From assembly GCA_041160955.1 (NCBI GenBank), contig JBEAVK010000098.1:1-64000 (forward strand): a stretch of DNA of 64,000 nucleotides, given 5' to 3'. The stretch comes from M3007 sp041160955 (GTDB lineage: Bacteria; Bacteroidota; Bacteroidia; Chitinophagales; Saprospiraceae). A program made the position numbers and the translations under genes. The notes below the pieces were generated by a model. It saw nothing but the letters and a program-made list of their open reading frames with translations. It made no database searches and had not been told where the DNA came from. How positions within the stretch are numbered: the first letter of the stretch is position 1; the number at the start of each line of letters is the position of its first letter. Of the stretch, positions 35,099 to 43,364 are shown one piece after another.

Positions 35099-36079
35099 TC
35101 AATACGATTTTTTCGCCTTTAATTCCGACGTATCCCCTTCCAAAATCGGCAATTTATACCCACCGGTATCCAATATTGTAGGTGCATATTTTGTTATGAT
35201 ATCCGCGATTGATGTGCCACAAATTGGGGTTTTGAATAAAAACACCTTTTTTAATACAGGCAAAACGGGTAAATTTCCAAAACCATCCAAATCTATTTTT
35301 GTTCCTGACAAACTCAATAAACTCAGGTGCTCTAGCCCAGTTAATGCCGCTAAGCCGCTACCTTGTACATTCGTATTATCCAGATAAAGCCGCGTTAAAT
35401 TTTTCATTCTGGATAGCACCGCCATACCTTGATCGGTTATTTTGCTATCCGTCAGCCGCAGCCATACAATCTGCTCTGCCAAAGGCGTCAATAATGCCAT
35501 GTCTTGATCCGAAAACCCCTCGTAATTGATACTGCTCACCGATAGCCAATGGCTTTCTTCGCCCACAGGCATTACGCTCAAACCCGCTTGCCGCGCCTTC
35601 GTAATGGCTTCATTATTAGCCGCTTGTACGGTTGTTGTTGGTAGATCTACCGCAGGCATAAAAGCCGATTCATCGTTACCTACTGTAACACGTATGTCTT
35701 TTGTCAAAAAATCGCTGCCATGCGTAAGGCTTGCACCAGAATAAGTGCCAATAGCCACCATCACGCTAGGGAATAGTCCAGCAACCGCCAAAGTATTGCT
35801 ACCAAATGCGCCACGAGAAAGCCACCAAATACCGATGCAAACAATAGTAATACTAATATTCAAATACTGGTGTAATTGCACCAAATCAGGATCATATCCA
35901 TCTTGTGCGGTAGAGCGCAAATACCCCGTTAAACAGGCCAAAGCCGCACTACAACTTGCTAAAAACCAAGTCAATGAGATCACTTTTCGTTGGTCGCGAA
36001 AGAACCAGGTGCAAATAGAAGCCATCAGGATACAACCAATGGGGAGATGTACGATGAGCGGATGAAGTTGGGAAAACAT
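35099..36079 (-). CDS. DUF2231 membrane protein with leucine-rich repeats
   Basis: A 326-residue protein. Residues 1-120 have four membrane segments and the DUF2231 start FSQLHPLIVHLPIGCIL, plus SGASLTHGSDFLT. Residues about 180-300 form leucine-rich repeats of the ribonuclease-inhibitor/planctomycete style (ITDQGMAVLSRMKNLTRLYL, GLEHLSLLSLSGTKI). In many Bacteroidota and Planctomycetes this arrangement also carries a PSCyt1 cytochrome c domain with CxxCH between the two parts; I see no CxxCH here, so the haem domain is missing. The start codon is ATG at 36079. Function unknown. Confidence 0.75.
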   Translation of the reverse strand: MFSQLHPLIVHLPIGCILMASICTWFFRDQRKVISLTWFLASCSAALACLTGYLRSTAQDGYDPDLVQLHQYLNISITIVCIGIWWLSRGAFGSNTLAVAGLFPSVMVAIGTYSGASLTHGSDFLTKDIRVTVGNDESAFMPAVDLPTTTVQAANNEAITKARQAGLSVMPVGEESHWLSVSSINYEGFSDQDMALLTPLAEQIVWLRLTDSKITDQGMAVLSRMKNLTRLYLDNTNVQGSGLAALTGLEHLSLLSLSGTKIDLDGFGNLPVLPVLKKVFLFKTPICGTSIADIITKYAPTILDTGGYKLPILEGDTSELKAKKSY

Positions 36080-36200
36080 AAATTGCGGTGCTGTGAGCGC
36101 TTGATAATATGATATTGGGCAAATGTATGATTTTTTTTGACGTTCATGTACATCGAATCTGAAAGTGTAATTTTATGAACTAGACAGGGGAAGTCTTAAA

Positions 36201-36237
36201 AATAAAATGGGCCACCTTGACTGTCTCAAGGTGACCC
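36201..36237 (-). terminator. Intrinsic terminator of the Cys-repeat T9SS gene
   Basis: On the minus strand a 12-bp stem with one mismatch (36226-36237 with 36209-36220, core TCACCTTGA) is followed by ATTTTATTTTT. It lies 60 bases after the stop at 36297. Confidence 0.75.
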
Positions 36238-36296
36238 TAGTAGTTTTAATTGTTTAGGAATTTATTTAAATAGCGTATGAATACCGATTAATAACT

Positions 36297-37310
36297 TTAT
36301 TGTTTGACAATGCGATTCGTAACTAATTTATTATCAGTTGTTTGAGCGCGCAACATATACATACCTGCTGGTAAACTACTGATATTAATATTGGTCTGAT
36401 TGCTTGCTATGTTTTGGGCAGAAAGCACACGACGACCATTGATATCCACCAATTCCATCCAATTGATTTGTGTACCTTGTACCCGAACATTGATAACATC
36501 CGTAGCAGGATTAGGGCTGATATTCAGATCGTAATTTACTGTTGGTGTGTTTACCGCAGAGACTCCCTGAGTACCAAAATACGACTGAGCGAGCGCACCA
36601 CTATTACCACTTACCAAAGTGGTAGGATCACAATTTTCAACAACCCACTGAAGAAATTCATCATCTGTGGCGAAGATCGGTGCCGTTAACCAACAAGCCG
36701 GAATATCATTATTAACCATAGGGCAGTTGGCAACGAAGTATAGTATCAATTGCTGGAAAGTTGCAAAAGAATCTGCGTATATCACGCAGTCGAAAGTAGT
36801 GGTATCGCCTGGGCAATTTGTCATAGCATACATGACTACATCATCGGTGCAAGCGAATGGACCAGCATTAACAAGGCAATCATAGCCTGCAGCAATTAAG
36901 TCTGCTTGTACTATAGCCACTACGAATGAATCGCATGAGTTACCGTTAAGTGGGCAATTAATTTCTGCATATTCGTATAATTCGTTGAGGCAAGGGAAAG
37001 GGCCAGCATTAGTCAAGCAGGTATAGCCTTGCTCAATCATGCCTAGGCGAGTTTGCTCCACTACCACAGAGTCGCAAGGATCACCAGGATTACCACCACC
37101 GTTGTTGGGGCAATTAGTAAATGCATACTCAAATACATCATTGACGCAGGCAAATGGGCCAGCACCCGTTAAACAAGTAAAACCTTGAGCAATAAGTTCT
37201 GCCTGTATTTCACTTACAGCAACCGAGTCGCATGGGTCGCCCGCTTGAGCCGAGGAATTATTTGCCGTGCAGCAAATGAGCATTAATAAAAATAAAATAT
37301 TCTTAAGCAT
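36297..37310 (-). CDS. Secreted Cys-rich repeat protein with T9SS type A sorting domain
   Basis: 337 residues from the ATG at 37310, which opens the signal peptide LKNILFLLMLICCTANNSSAQ; the longer frame upstream runs through the promoter. Three tandem repeats of about 47-53 residues follow (CDSVAVSEIQAELIAQGFTC, CLTGAGPFACVNDVFEYA, ending TNCP), each with four cysteines in the same places, and then two shorter degenerate units (DCVIYADS, ACWLTAP). The C-terminus YDLNISPNPATDVINVRV is a type A T9SS sorting domain. I do not recognise the repeat family. The promoter element upstream matches the one in front of the sigma-factor operon at 42 kb. Confidence 0.75.
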   Translation of the reverse strand: MLKNILFLLMLICCTANNSSAQAGDPCDSVAVSEIQAELIAQGFTCLTGAGPFACVNDVFEYAFTNCPNNGGGNPGDPCDSVVVEQTRLGMIEQGYTCLTNAGPFPCLNELYEYAEINCPLNGNSCDSFVVAIVQADLIAAGYDCLVNAGPFACTDDVVMYAMTNCPGDTTTFDCVIYADSFATFQQLILYFVANCPMVNNDIPACWLTAPIFATDDEFLQWVVENCDPTTLVSGNSGALAQSYFGTQGVSAVNTPTVNYDLNISPNPATDVINVRVQGTQINWMELVDINGRRVLSAQNIASNQTNINISSLPAGMYMLRAQTTDNKLVTNRIVKQ

Positions 37311-37360
37311 TGTAATAATAATTTTTGTGTTGAAAAAAAATGTGAATATTAAGTAGTGTG

Positions 37361-37418
37361 GTCCACAACTTATATATCCACAAAGGAGAAAATGGTTGCC
37401 TGAGATTGCGATATTTTT
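37361..37418 (-). promoter_or_regulatory. Candidate ECF-type promoter of the Cys-repeat T9SS gene
   Basis: On the minus strand GGCAAC (37395-37400) is followed after 17 bases by ATATATA (37371-37377). The 58-bp block is highly similar to 42095-42153, in front of the lipoprotein-sigma operon. Leader to the ATG at 37310 is about 54 bases. An AAC-containing -35 element is typical for ECF sigma factors. Confidence 0.55.
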
Positions 37419-37619
37419 TTGATATTGATTTACATGATAATAAAAAATTAAATGCCTCAATATTGGAAAGTTGAAATAAATGCTTCACCTTTGTCACTCG
37501 TACCACAAAAATGCCCGTATCATTACAGTAGGGGCAATTTAGAGGCATATTACAACAATCAAAAATAAATTCAGAAATCAATCAACGTCCATTTCTTATT
37601 GGACAAAAACTTAAAAATT

Positions 37620-39113
37620 ATGAAAAAAATATTCTCACTTACGCTGCTATTACTATTTGCTATTGTTGCAAAAGCACAGGTTACCCAATTGTCAGTTTTT
37701 GAACAAACCCGTAACTTTAAGATTGAAGGAAAAATTAAAGGCTATCAACCAGGCGACAATAATAAATTCATTAGTTTCAGAACATATGAAATAACTGGGC
37801 TGTCAAAAGATACCGCTATATCAATAGATAAGAATGGAAATTTTAGTTGCGAGTTATACCAGCCTTTTGAAGGTGATATTGCCTTGATATATAATGATGT
37901 ATTTATCGAAATGTATGCAAGTCCTTCCGAAAAAATATTTATGAAGATTTATGAGGACAAATGGAAAACGGAAGAAAATAAAACAAACGCAATATCTTTT
38001 CGTGGAAAATCGGCTTCTATTTCTAAGGGGATAGTTGACTTTGAATACTATAAAAGCAACCAACCATTCAATAACAATCCTGATGGTGTTGATAAAAAAC
38101 ATGGAAGTGAAAACTTTGCAAAAAAAAGCATTGCTCGAATGAATGAGGAATTAAATCTTTTTGACAACTATGTTATGAAAAAGAAAATAAAAGATGAAAA
38201 ACACATGCAATGGTGCAGAAATAATATAATTTATAGTACTGGACGCAATATTGCTTTTTATTGTTTTGCTGGGGAAGCGGATAGAACAATTACATGTAAT
38301 CAGCTCATCGACTATTTAGTTTCTATTCCCATTAATAATTCTGGGGCATTAAATAACTCCGCTTATTATGGTTTTTTATATACTCTTATGATGGATTTTC
38401 AAATGATTGCCTCTATTAATCCAATCTACAGAGACTCCTTAAAACAAAAAGGAAACAGCGCATTTGTGTTCGGTCTGGAAAAAATTGATGTTTATTCAAC
38501 CGGAATTACAAAAGAATTGATGTATTATTCAATTTACAAAGTGAAAGATGTAATAAGTGATAATGAGTACGCATTTAATATTTCCCGATTTGATTCCATT
38601 ATTACTGAACCATATTTAAAGCAATTATTTATGAGTGCAAAAAGTAATGAGGCAGGAGTGTTTACCCCATTTAATTTAGTCGAAAGGATAAAAAAACACA
38701 GCTCAGGCGATTCCTTATCAAACAGGCTTGCCACATTATTGGAGCGTCATAAAGATGCTTATATTTTTATGGACTTTTGGGGCAGCTGGTGTGGGACATG
38801 TATGATTGAAATGCCACTATATCCTAATTTAATAGGGCAATTTAAAGGTCAACCTATTGTTTTCTTATTTCTTGCAGTGGAGACCAAAGAAGAAAAGATA
38901 CAAGAGGTAAAAACCAAGTATAAGATAAATGGGGAGTTTATTTCTTTAAACGGTAATGAGGCAAAAATTCTAAATAATGTTTTGCAATTTAGTAGTTATC
39001 CAAGCCATTTTATGCTTGACCCAACAGGAAATATTGTAAATAACAAAATTGGTCAGTTAAGTTTTGGTGGAGATATAGCAGAACAAATTAGGAATACCAT
39101 GTCAAAAAAGTAA
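37620..39113 (+). CDS. TlpA-like thioredoxin-fold protein, secreted
   Basis: 497 residues from ATG 37620, which opens the signal peptide KKIFSLTLLLLFAIVAKAQ. The N-terminal part (about 25-130) is a DUF4369-like beta domain; the middle is helical. Residues about 370-497 are a TlpA/ResA-type thioredoxin fold with the redox motif WGSWCGTC and a later cis-proline region SSYPSHFMLDPTG. This domain order is common for Bacteroidota periplasmic thiol-disulfide reductases. It stands alone between two minus-strand genes; the redox partner is not visible. A possible client is the Cys-repeat protein encoded divergently next to it, which is an inference only. Confidence 0.85.
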   Translation: MKKIFSLTLLLLFAIVAKAQVTQLSVFEQTRNFKIEGKIKGYQPGDNNKFISFRTYEITGLSKDTAISIDKNGNFSCELYQPFEGDIALIYNDVFIEMYASPSEKIFMKIYEDKWKTEENKTNAISFRGKSASISKGIVDFEYYKSNQPFNNNPDGVDKKHGSENFAKKSIARMNEELNLFDNYVMKKKIKDEKHMQWCRNNIIYSTGRNIAFYCFAGEADRTITCNQLIDYLVSIPINNSGALNNSAYYGFLYTLMMDFQMIASINPIYRDSLKQKGNSAFVFGLEKIDVYSTGITKELMYYSIYKVKDVISDNEYAFNISRFDSIITEPYLKQLFMSAKSNEAGVFTPFNLVERIKKHSSGDSLSNRLATLLERHKDAYIFMDFWGSWCGTCMIEMPLYPNLIGQFKGQPIVFLFLAVETKEEKIQEVKTKYKINGEFISLNGNEAKILNNVLQFSSYPSHFMLDPTGNIVNNKIGQLSFGGDIAEQIRNTMSKK

Positions 39114-39206
39114 GGGCTGAATACAACATGTGGCTTACCAAAATATGGGTTGATATAATTCAATTATCCACATTTCGGTAAGCCATACCTTAAAAATTAG
39201 GTTAGT

Positions 39207-40814
39207 TTAAAGTCGATAACGCAGTCCAAGCATTGCGCCAAAGCGGTAAAATCTTGCTTCGGCAAATGCATTGGCTCTAGCTGCATCCGATAAAAAGTAG
39301 GTTGCAGAGGGCCGGAATTGTATGGCCCAATGCTGGTTCAATCGGTAATTGACACTCATTGCACCCGAAAGACCTATTCCTAACGACTTTTTATAAATGG
39401 TGTTTCCGCCTGTATTTTGCAGATCAAGAATACCGCCGGTAGATATAGGAGCCGCGATATTACCTTTGGCACTTGCAATAACGCTCCAATCCATACCGCC
39501 CGACAAATCAAAACTTAGTCTCTTGTGTGACCAGATCTGCCGTCCTAATAATAACCGAAGATTCGTGGATACGTACTTATTAAAATAGGTCATTTTAACG
39601 GTTTCTGATCCTTGTACCACCGTATCGCCGTATTCACTTTCCTCCGTGCCCAATTGCTCATTCTTTATGATGCGTAATACAATATTTTCGTAAGCGTAAT
39701 CTTTAGGTTGCTCGTAAGTATAGTTGAAGCGATCATACCAACTGTTGTGTTGAACGCCAATGCTCATAAAGTTTTTCTCTAAAAACCAGTAGTTTACGCC
39801 AGCATCGAATGCAAAAGTGGTAAGACTTGTTTCCGTTTCGTTGCGCAGTGAGACATAGTCTTTATTTGCATTGTCTTGAGTACTAAAACGCTGTTGCGTC
39901 GAAAAAATACCAGTTCCAGCATAGATTTCAAAGTGTTTTGACTTGGTATTGGGCCTTGGCTCGGCAGCCATCATCGGAATAATTATTTTCTTCTCCAATG
40001 GGCTAATTTTGAATGGTAGCGTTGCCGCAGATAAAGGTTGAATTTTATCAACGGATACTATATTTATTTCTGTCGTAGTACTCACGTCACGCGCACTTAA
40101 TGGGTAAGAGATTGTACCTTTGTCAACTGAGTTTTCTGCTAAAGATGCAGCCAAAAGAGTACCGCTATTATCTGCTTTTTCTGCTAAAGATGCAGCCAAA
40201 AGAGTATCGCTATTATCGACTTTTTCTGCTAAAGATGCAGCCAAAAGAGTACCGCTATTATCTGCTTTTTCGGCTAAAGATGCAGCCAAAAGAGTACCGG
40301 TTTTTATATCTTGTATCGGGGATATAGGGGGAGCGATGGATATAGTTTGATTACCAGTAGCCGAAGGTGTATGCTGGCTTGTTGCTACTGTAGGTGTGTT
40401 GTAATCTTTTTGTAACAAGGTATTTTTATCGCTAAAAAAACTATGTTTTGACAAAGATTTTGCTGCGTTTTGCTGTGTTTGACGCTCAATAATGCTATTG
40501 CCTGCATCGGGAGGCGTATTGCCTAAAATGCTTTTTTTGCGCTCTTTCGTGCTTGAGTTATCGCTAGCTATCGCAATTTCATTAGAGACAGGGTTCTTTT
40601 GGGCAAAAGGATGCTTTGTCCATTGCGTATGCTCTACCCAATAAAGTATGCCGCCCAAGCCAAATAAACAACCCAAGAACAACCAAATTATCCTTCTTTT
40701 TTTGGAACGTTCACGTGCTCGTTTTTGCACCAATAATTCAGCCCATACCTCGTCCTGATTCATGGGCGATTCGTAGTGCTGCAACTTGTTTTTTATACCG
40801 TCAAAAATATCCAT
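39207..40814 (-). CDS. Single-TM protein with 15-residue repeats and C-terminal beta-barrel, in the ECF operon
   Basis: 535 residues from the ATG at 40814; the frame opens with a TTG 9 bases earlier. A charged cytoplasmic N-terminus (residues 1-40, DEVWAELLVQKRARERSKK) is followed by one membrane helix (about 41-59), a Ser/Thr/Gln-rich linker, four 15-residue repeats GTLLAASLAEKADNS (about 168-230), and a C-terminal OMP-like beta-barrel ending FGAMLGLRYRL. It starts 10 bases after the sigma factor stop, a place where an anti-sigma factor is expected. The short cytoplasmic N-terminus could bind the sigma factor, but no RsiW/FecR motif is seen. Such a protein would span both membranes. Confidence 0.75.
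   Translation of the reverse strand: MDIFDGIKNKLQHYESPMNQDEVWAELLVQKRARERSKKRRIIWLFLGCLFGLGGILYWVEHTQWTKHPFAQKNPVSNEIAIASDNSSTKERKKSILGNTPPDAGNSIIERQTQQNAAKSLSKHSFFSDKNTLLQKDYNTPTVATSQHTPSATGNQTISIAPPISPIQDIKTGTLLAASLAEKADNSGTLLAASLAEKVDNSDTLLAASLAEKADNSGTLLAASLAENSVDKGTISYPLSARDVSTTTEINIVSVDKIQPLSAATLPFKISPLEKKIIIPMMAAEPRPNTKSKHFEIYAGTGIFSTQQRFSTQDNANKDYVSLRNETETSLTTFAFDAGVNYWFLEKNFMSIGVQHNSWYDRFNYTYEQPKDYAYENIVLRIIKNEQLGTEESEYGDTVVQGSETVKMTYFNKYVSTNLRLLLGRQIWSHKRLSFDLSGGMDWSVIASAKGNIAAPISTGGILDLQNTGGNTIYKKSLGIGLSGAMSVNYRLNQHWAIQFRPSATYFLSDAARANAFAEARFYRFGAMLGLRYRL
40132..40311 (-). repeat. Four tandem 45-bp repeats inside a coding gene
   Basis: Four 45-bp units starting at 40132, 40177, 40222 and 40267, nearly identical, encode GTLLAASLAEKADNS on the minus strand. 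Differences are mostly single bases. The period is a multiple of three, so copy number can change without breaking the frame. Confidence 0.9.
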
Positions 40815-40824
40815 GTTGTTCAAT

Positions 40825-41418
40825 TTATAGATATAAGTTCTTTAAGTTTGTTTTTTCAGAAGTCAGGTTACGTCGAAGCATAGCCTTGGCCTTGAAGAGT
40901 TGAGATTTTGAGGTTTGTGGGCTAATACCCAACGTATCTGCAATTTCCTGGTGCCCAAAACCGTCAATGACATAAAGATTAAACACCGTTCTATAACCTA
41001 CTGGAAGTGCCTGGATTAAACCCAGTAAGTATTCTTCCGAAATATCATCCATTGTTGTGTTTTCATCTGGTACCTCATCTGCTATGTCTGGTAATAAATC
41101 AATATCCACTAAGGCGGTTTGCTTTTTCCTTAAAGCCTTGAGGGCGGTATTGATAGCAATACGGTTAATCCAAGTATCTATTGCTCCTTTTGAAGGATCG
41201 TATTGGGCAATTTTTTCAAAAACTGTGATAAAGGTCTCTTGCAAAATATCACCTGCGCCCAACCAAGCCGTCTCGTATCTTCGACAAGTTGTCAGTATTT
41301 TTGGCGCAAATTTTTTGAACAGCAGTTGCTGACAATGCTCGTCTTTTAACAAGCAACCAGCAATCACCGCGTCAAGGTCTTTTGCTCGAAATTTAGAAAA
41401 AATACTAACAATTTTCAT
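40825..41418 (-). CDS. ECF-type RNA polymerase sigma factor
   Basis: A 197-residue group 4 sigma factor. Region 2 (about residues 25-95) includes LQETFITVFEKIAQYDPSKG and WINRIAINTALKALRKK; region 4 (about 130-185) includes ALPVGYRTVFNLYVIDGFGH and the HTH QEIADTLGISPQTSKSQLFKAK. It is the middle gene of a three-gene operon: lipoprotein (8 bases upstream), sigma, then the TM/barrel protein (10 bases downstream). A conserved element in front of the operon suggests autoregulation. Closest in style to the Bacteroidota ECF group found with membrane/barrel proteins. Confidence 0.92.
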   Translation of the reverse strand: MKIVSIFSKFRAKDLDAVIAGCLLKDEHCQQLLFKKFAPKILTTCRRYETAWLGAGDILQETFITVFEKIAQYDPSKGAIDTWINRIAINTALKALRKKQTALVDIDLLPDIADEVPDENTTMDDISEEYLLGLIQALPVGYRTVFNLYVIDGFGHQEIADTLGISPQTSKSQLFKAKAMLRRNLTSEKTNLKNLYL

Positions 41419-41426
41419 TAATTATT

Positions 41427-42068
41427 TTACATTTCATAGCGTTCAAAAAAGCAAACAAACTTACCCGAAATAGGTACCAAACTTCCCTGCGAGTTGATCA
41501 AATTACCATCCAACTGCACTATACCACGATCTATGATGCGCTTGAGACCACCACCTAAATCTTCTTCGGATATTGAATAAATCAAGTTGTTCACTGTAAT
41601 ATTAACACCCGTTGCATTGAAGTCTTCTGTGGGTATATCACCTCCAAAAGGCATGGTATTTGGGTTTTCACCCTGAAGCACCCAATTATTTATTATTTCT
41701 ATCGTAGAGGGTGAAGTAGCCGATGCTTGCAAGCCTGAATAGGTAGTAGATTGGATCATAGTTTCTGTATTGGTAGGCGGCTGCCAATACAAGCCGAGTG
41801 GCGATTCAAATGCATCTATCCCTGTGGTTAAAACATAAGCGAAGTTAAACTGATTACCCGTTACAGGATCAAATCCATTTATCGCGAAGCAATGCGCTGT
41901 GTCCAATGCAAGTTGGCTATTACCAACAGAAAATGTACCAGCACTCTCCTGAAAAATAGTATCAGGTACTATTACAGGCGGATTTTCAATAATTTCCTTT
42001 ATATTTTCTTTTTGGCACGCAGCCAGCGAGCAAATAAGTATTAATGAAAGTAATCTAAAAAAAATCAT
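41427..42068 (-). CDS. Hypothetical lipoprotein, first gene of the sigma operon
   Basis: A 213-residue lipoprotein: signal peptide IFFRLLSLILICSLAAC with lipobox LAAC, so Cys18 is lipidated. The mature part is beta-rich without recognised domains; FDPVTGNQFNFAY and IIDRGIVQLDGNL can be seen. It lies directly upstream of the ECF sigma factor gene (8-base gap) and shares its promoter. It may be a stress or surface sensor, or simply a regulon member. It is not one of the common FecR-type anti-sigma proteins. Confidence 0.75.
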   Translation of the reverse strand: MIFFRLLSLILICSLAACQKENIKEIIENPPVIVPDTIFQESAGTFSVGNSQLALDTAHCFAINGFDPVTGNQFNFAYVLTTGIDAFESPLGLYWQPPTNTETMIQSTTYSGLQASATSPSTIEIINNWVLQGENPNTMPFGGDIPTEDFNATGVNITVNNLIYSISEEDLGGGLKRIIDRGIVQLDGNLINSQGSLVPISGKFVCFFERYEM

Positions 42069-42094
42069 GTTTAAAAATTAATGGGTTAAAAACA

Positions 42095-42153
42095 GTTCAC
42101 AAGGTATATATCCACAAAGGTGGAAATAGTTGCCTGAGTGCGCGAGATTTTTT
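42095..42153 (-). promoter_or_regulatory. Candidate autoregulated ECF promoter of the lipoprotein-sigma-barrel operon
   Basis: On the minus strand GGCAAC (42129-42134), 17 bases, ATATATA (42105-42111). The whole block closely matches 37361-37418, including CTCAGGCAAC and CCTTTGTGGATATATA. The start would be near 42098, about 30 bases before the ATG at 42068. Confidence 0.55.
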
Positions 42154-42195
42154 TTGTTAAATATCTGTTGATACTCAAAATCCCTTTCATTCAAC

Positions 42196-42203
42196 TACCT
42201 TTG
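42196..42203 (+). promoter_or_regulatory. Candidate -7 box (TACCTTTG) of the tryptophan dioxygenase gene
   Basis: A perfect TAnnTTTG box 40 bases before the ATG. The nearest TTG (42168-42170) is 25 bases upstream, a little long, so the -33 element is uncertain. Confidence 0.45.
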
Positions 42204-42242
42204 AGCCGCCTTTATACCTAACTTAACTATACAATACAGCAC

Positions 42243-43352
42243 ATGGAAAATTCCAGTACAAAAAAGTACGCCACCATCCACTACCACAGTTATTTACAAT
42301 TAGACAAAATTCTTAATGCGCAACACATGAGGAGTGGTGATGTAGAACCCAAACCTGCGCATGAAGAAATGCTATTTATCATCATTCACCAAGCTTATGA
42401 ATTGTGGTTCAAACAAATTATTCACGAAGTGGAATCGGTTGGGGTGATGTTTGAGCAAAACCATGTGGACGAACGCAATATTGGTACTGCTGTAGCAAGG
42501 CTCGATCGGGTAGTCGAAATACTAAAACTTCTGATCCAACAAATCCACGTATTAGAAACAATGACACCTTTGGATTTTTTGGATTTTCGGAACTACCTTT
42601 TTCCCGCATCAGGTTTTCAAAGTTTTCAGTTTCGTAAGGTAGAGGCTATGCTGGGTTTACCCGAAAAAGGCCGAATGACCTATAATAATCTAGCCTATTC
42701 ATCGGTTTTTCCAGAAGATCAGCAAAAAGAATTGAGTGATTTGGCCAGCCGCCGCTCTATGTTTGAATTGGTAGAAGATTGGCTCGAACGTACCCCTTTT
42801 TTACAATTTGGAGAGTTTCGTTTTTTGGAGCATTATCAGGCCGCCGTTCAAAAAATGCTCAAAAAAGAAGCCGATGCGATTCGCTCTTCGGAATATTTGA
42901 ATGAACACGAACGCGAAATGCGCCTCAAAATGTTGGGGGGAACGGATACTTATTTCCAATCCGTACTTGACCCCGCCAAACACGAGGCCATGCGCGAAGA
43001 AGGCAGTCTGCGATTGTCGTATAATGCCACTATTGCTGCACTTTTGATCAATTTGTACCGCGATGAACCGATCTTGCACCTGCCATTTAACTTACTGATG
43101 AGTTTGATCGATATTGACGAACACCTCACAACATGGCGGTACCGACATTCTCAGATGGTACTCCGCATGTTGGGGCGTAAAATTGGCACAGGCGGATCTT
43201 CTGGTTATGATTACTTGCATGGAACAGCCGTAAAACATCAAATTTTTACAGATTTACACAATATTTCCACCCTTTTAATTCCTAGATCTGAATTACCAGA
43301 ACTGCCGGATGAATTAAAAAAAGAATTAGGATTTCATTTTTCAATGCGGTAA
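42243..43352 (+). CDS. kynA: Tryptophan 2,3-dioxygenase
   Basis: Haem enzyme that opens the indole ring of L-tryptophan to N-formylkynurenine, the first step of the kynurenine pathway. The 369-residue helical protein shows the conserved YHSYLQLDKIL, HEEMLFIIIHQAYELWFKQI and FRNYLFPASGFQSFQFRKVE segments. HLTTWRYRHSQMVLRMLG carries the likely proximal haem histidine, and KIGTGGSSGYDYL is the substrate-binding motif. It is a single gene; kynurenine formamidase and kynureninase are not nearby. It is convergent with the hybrid kinase gene, 12 bases apart. Confidence 0.95.
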   Translation: MENSSTKKYATIHYHSYLQLDKILNAQHMRSGDVEPKPAHEEMLFIIIHQAYELWFKQIIHEVESVGVMFEQNHVDERNIGTAVARLDRVVEILKLLIQQIHVLETMTPLDFLDFRNYLFPASGFQSFQFRKVEAMLGLPEKGRMTYNNLAYSSVFPEDQQKELSDLASRRSMFELVEDWLERTPFLQFGEFRFLEHYQAAVQKMLKKEADAIRSSEYLNEHEREMRLKMLGGTDTYFQSVLDPAKHEAMREEGSLRLSYNATIAALLINLYRDEPILHLPFNLLMSLIDIDEHLTTWRYRHSQMVLRMLGRKIGTGGSSGYDYLHGTAVKHQIFTDLHNISTLLIPRSELPELPDELKKELGFHFSMR

Positions 43353-43364
43353 ACTAGGGAATGA

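Noticed and set aside
40132..40311. CRISPR-like repeat array
   Set aside because: Repeats have no spacers and are codons of a protein linker; no cas genes are present.
40100..40350. Plus-strand repetitive frames over the 45-bp repeats
   Set aside because: These are mirror frames of the minus-strand repeats, without starts, promoters or domains.
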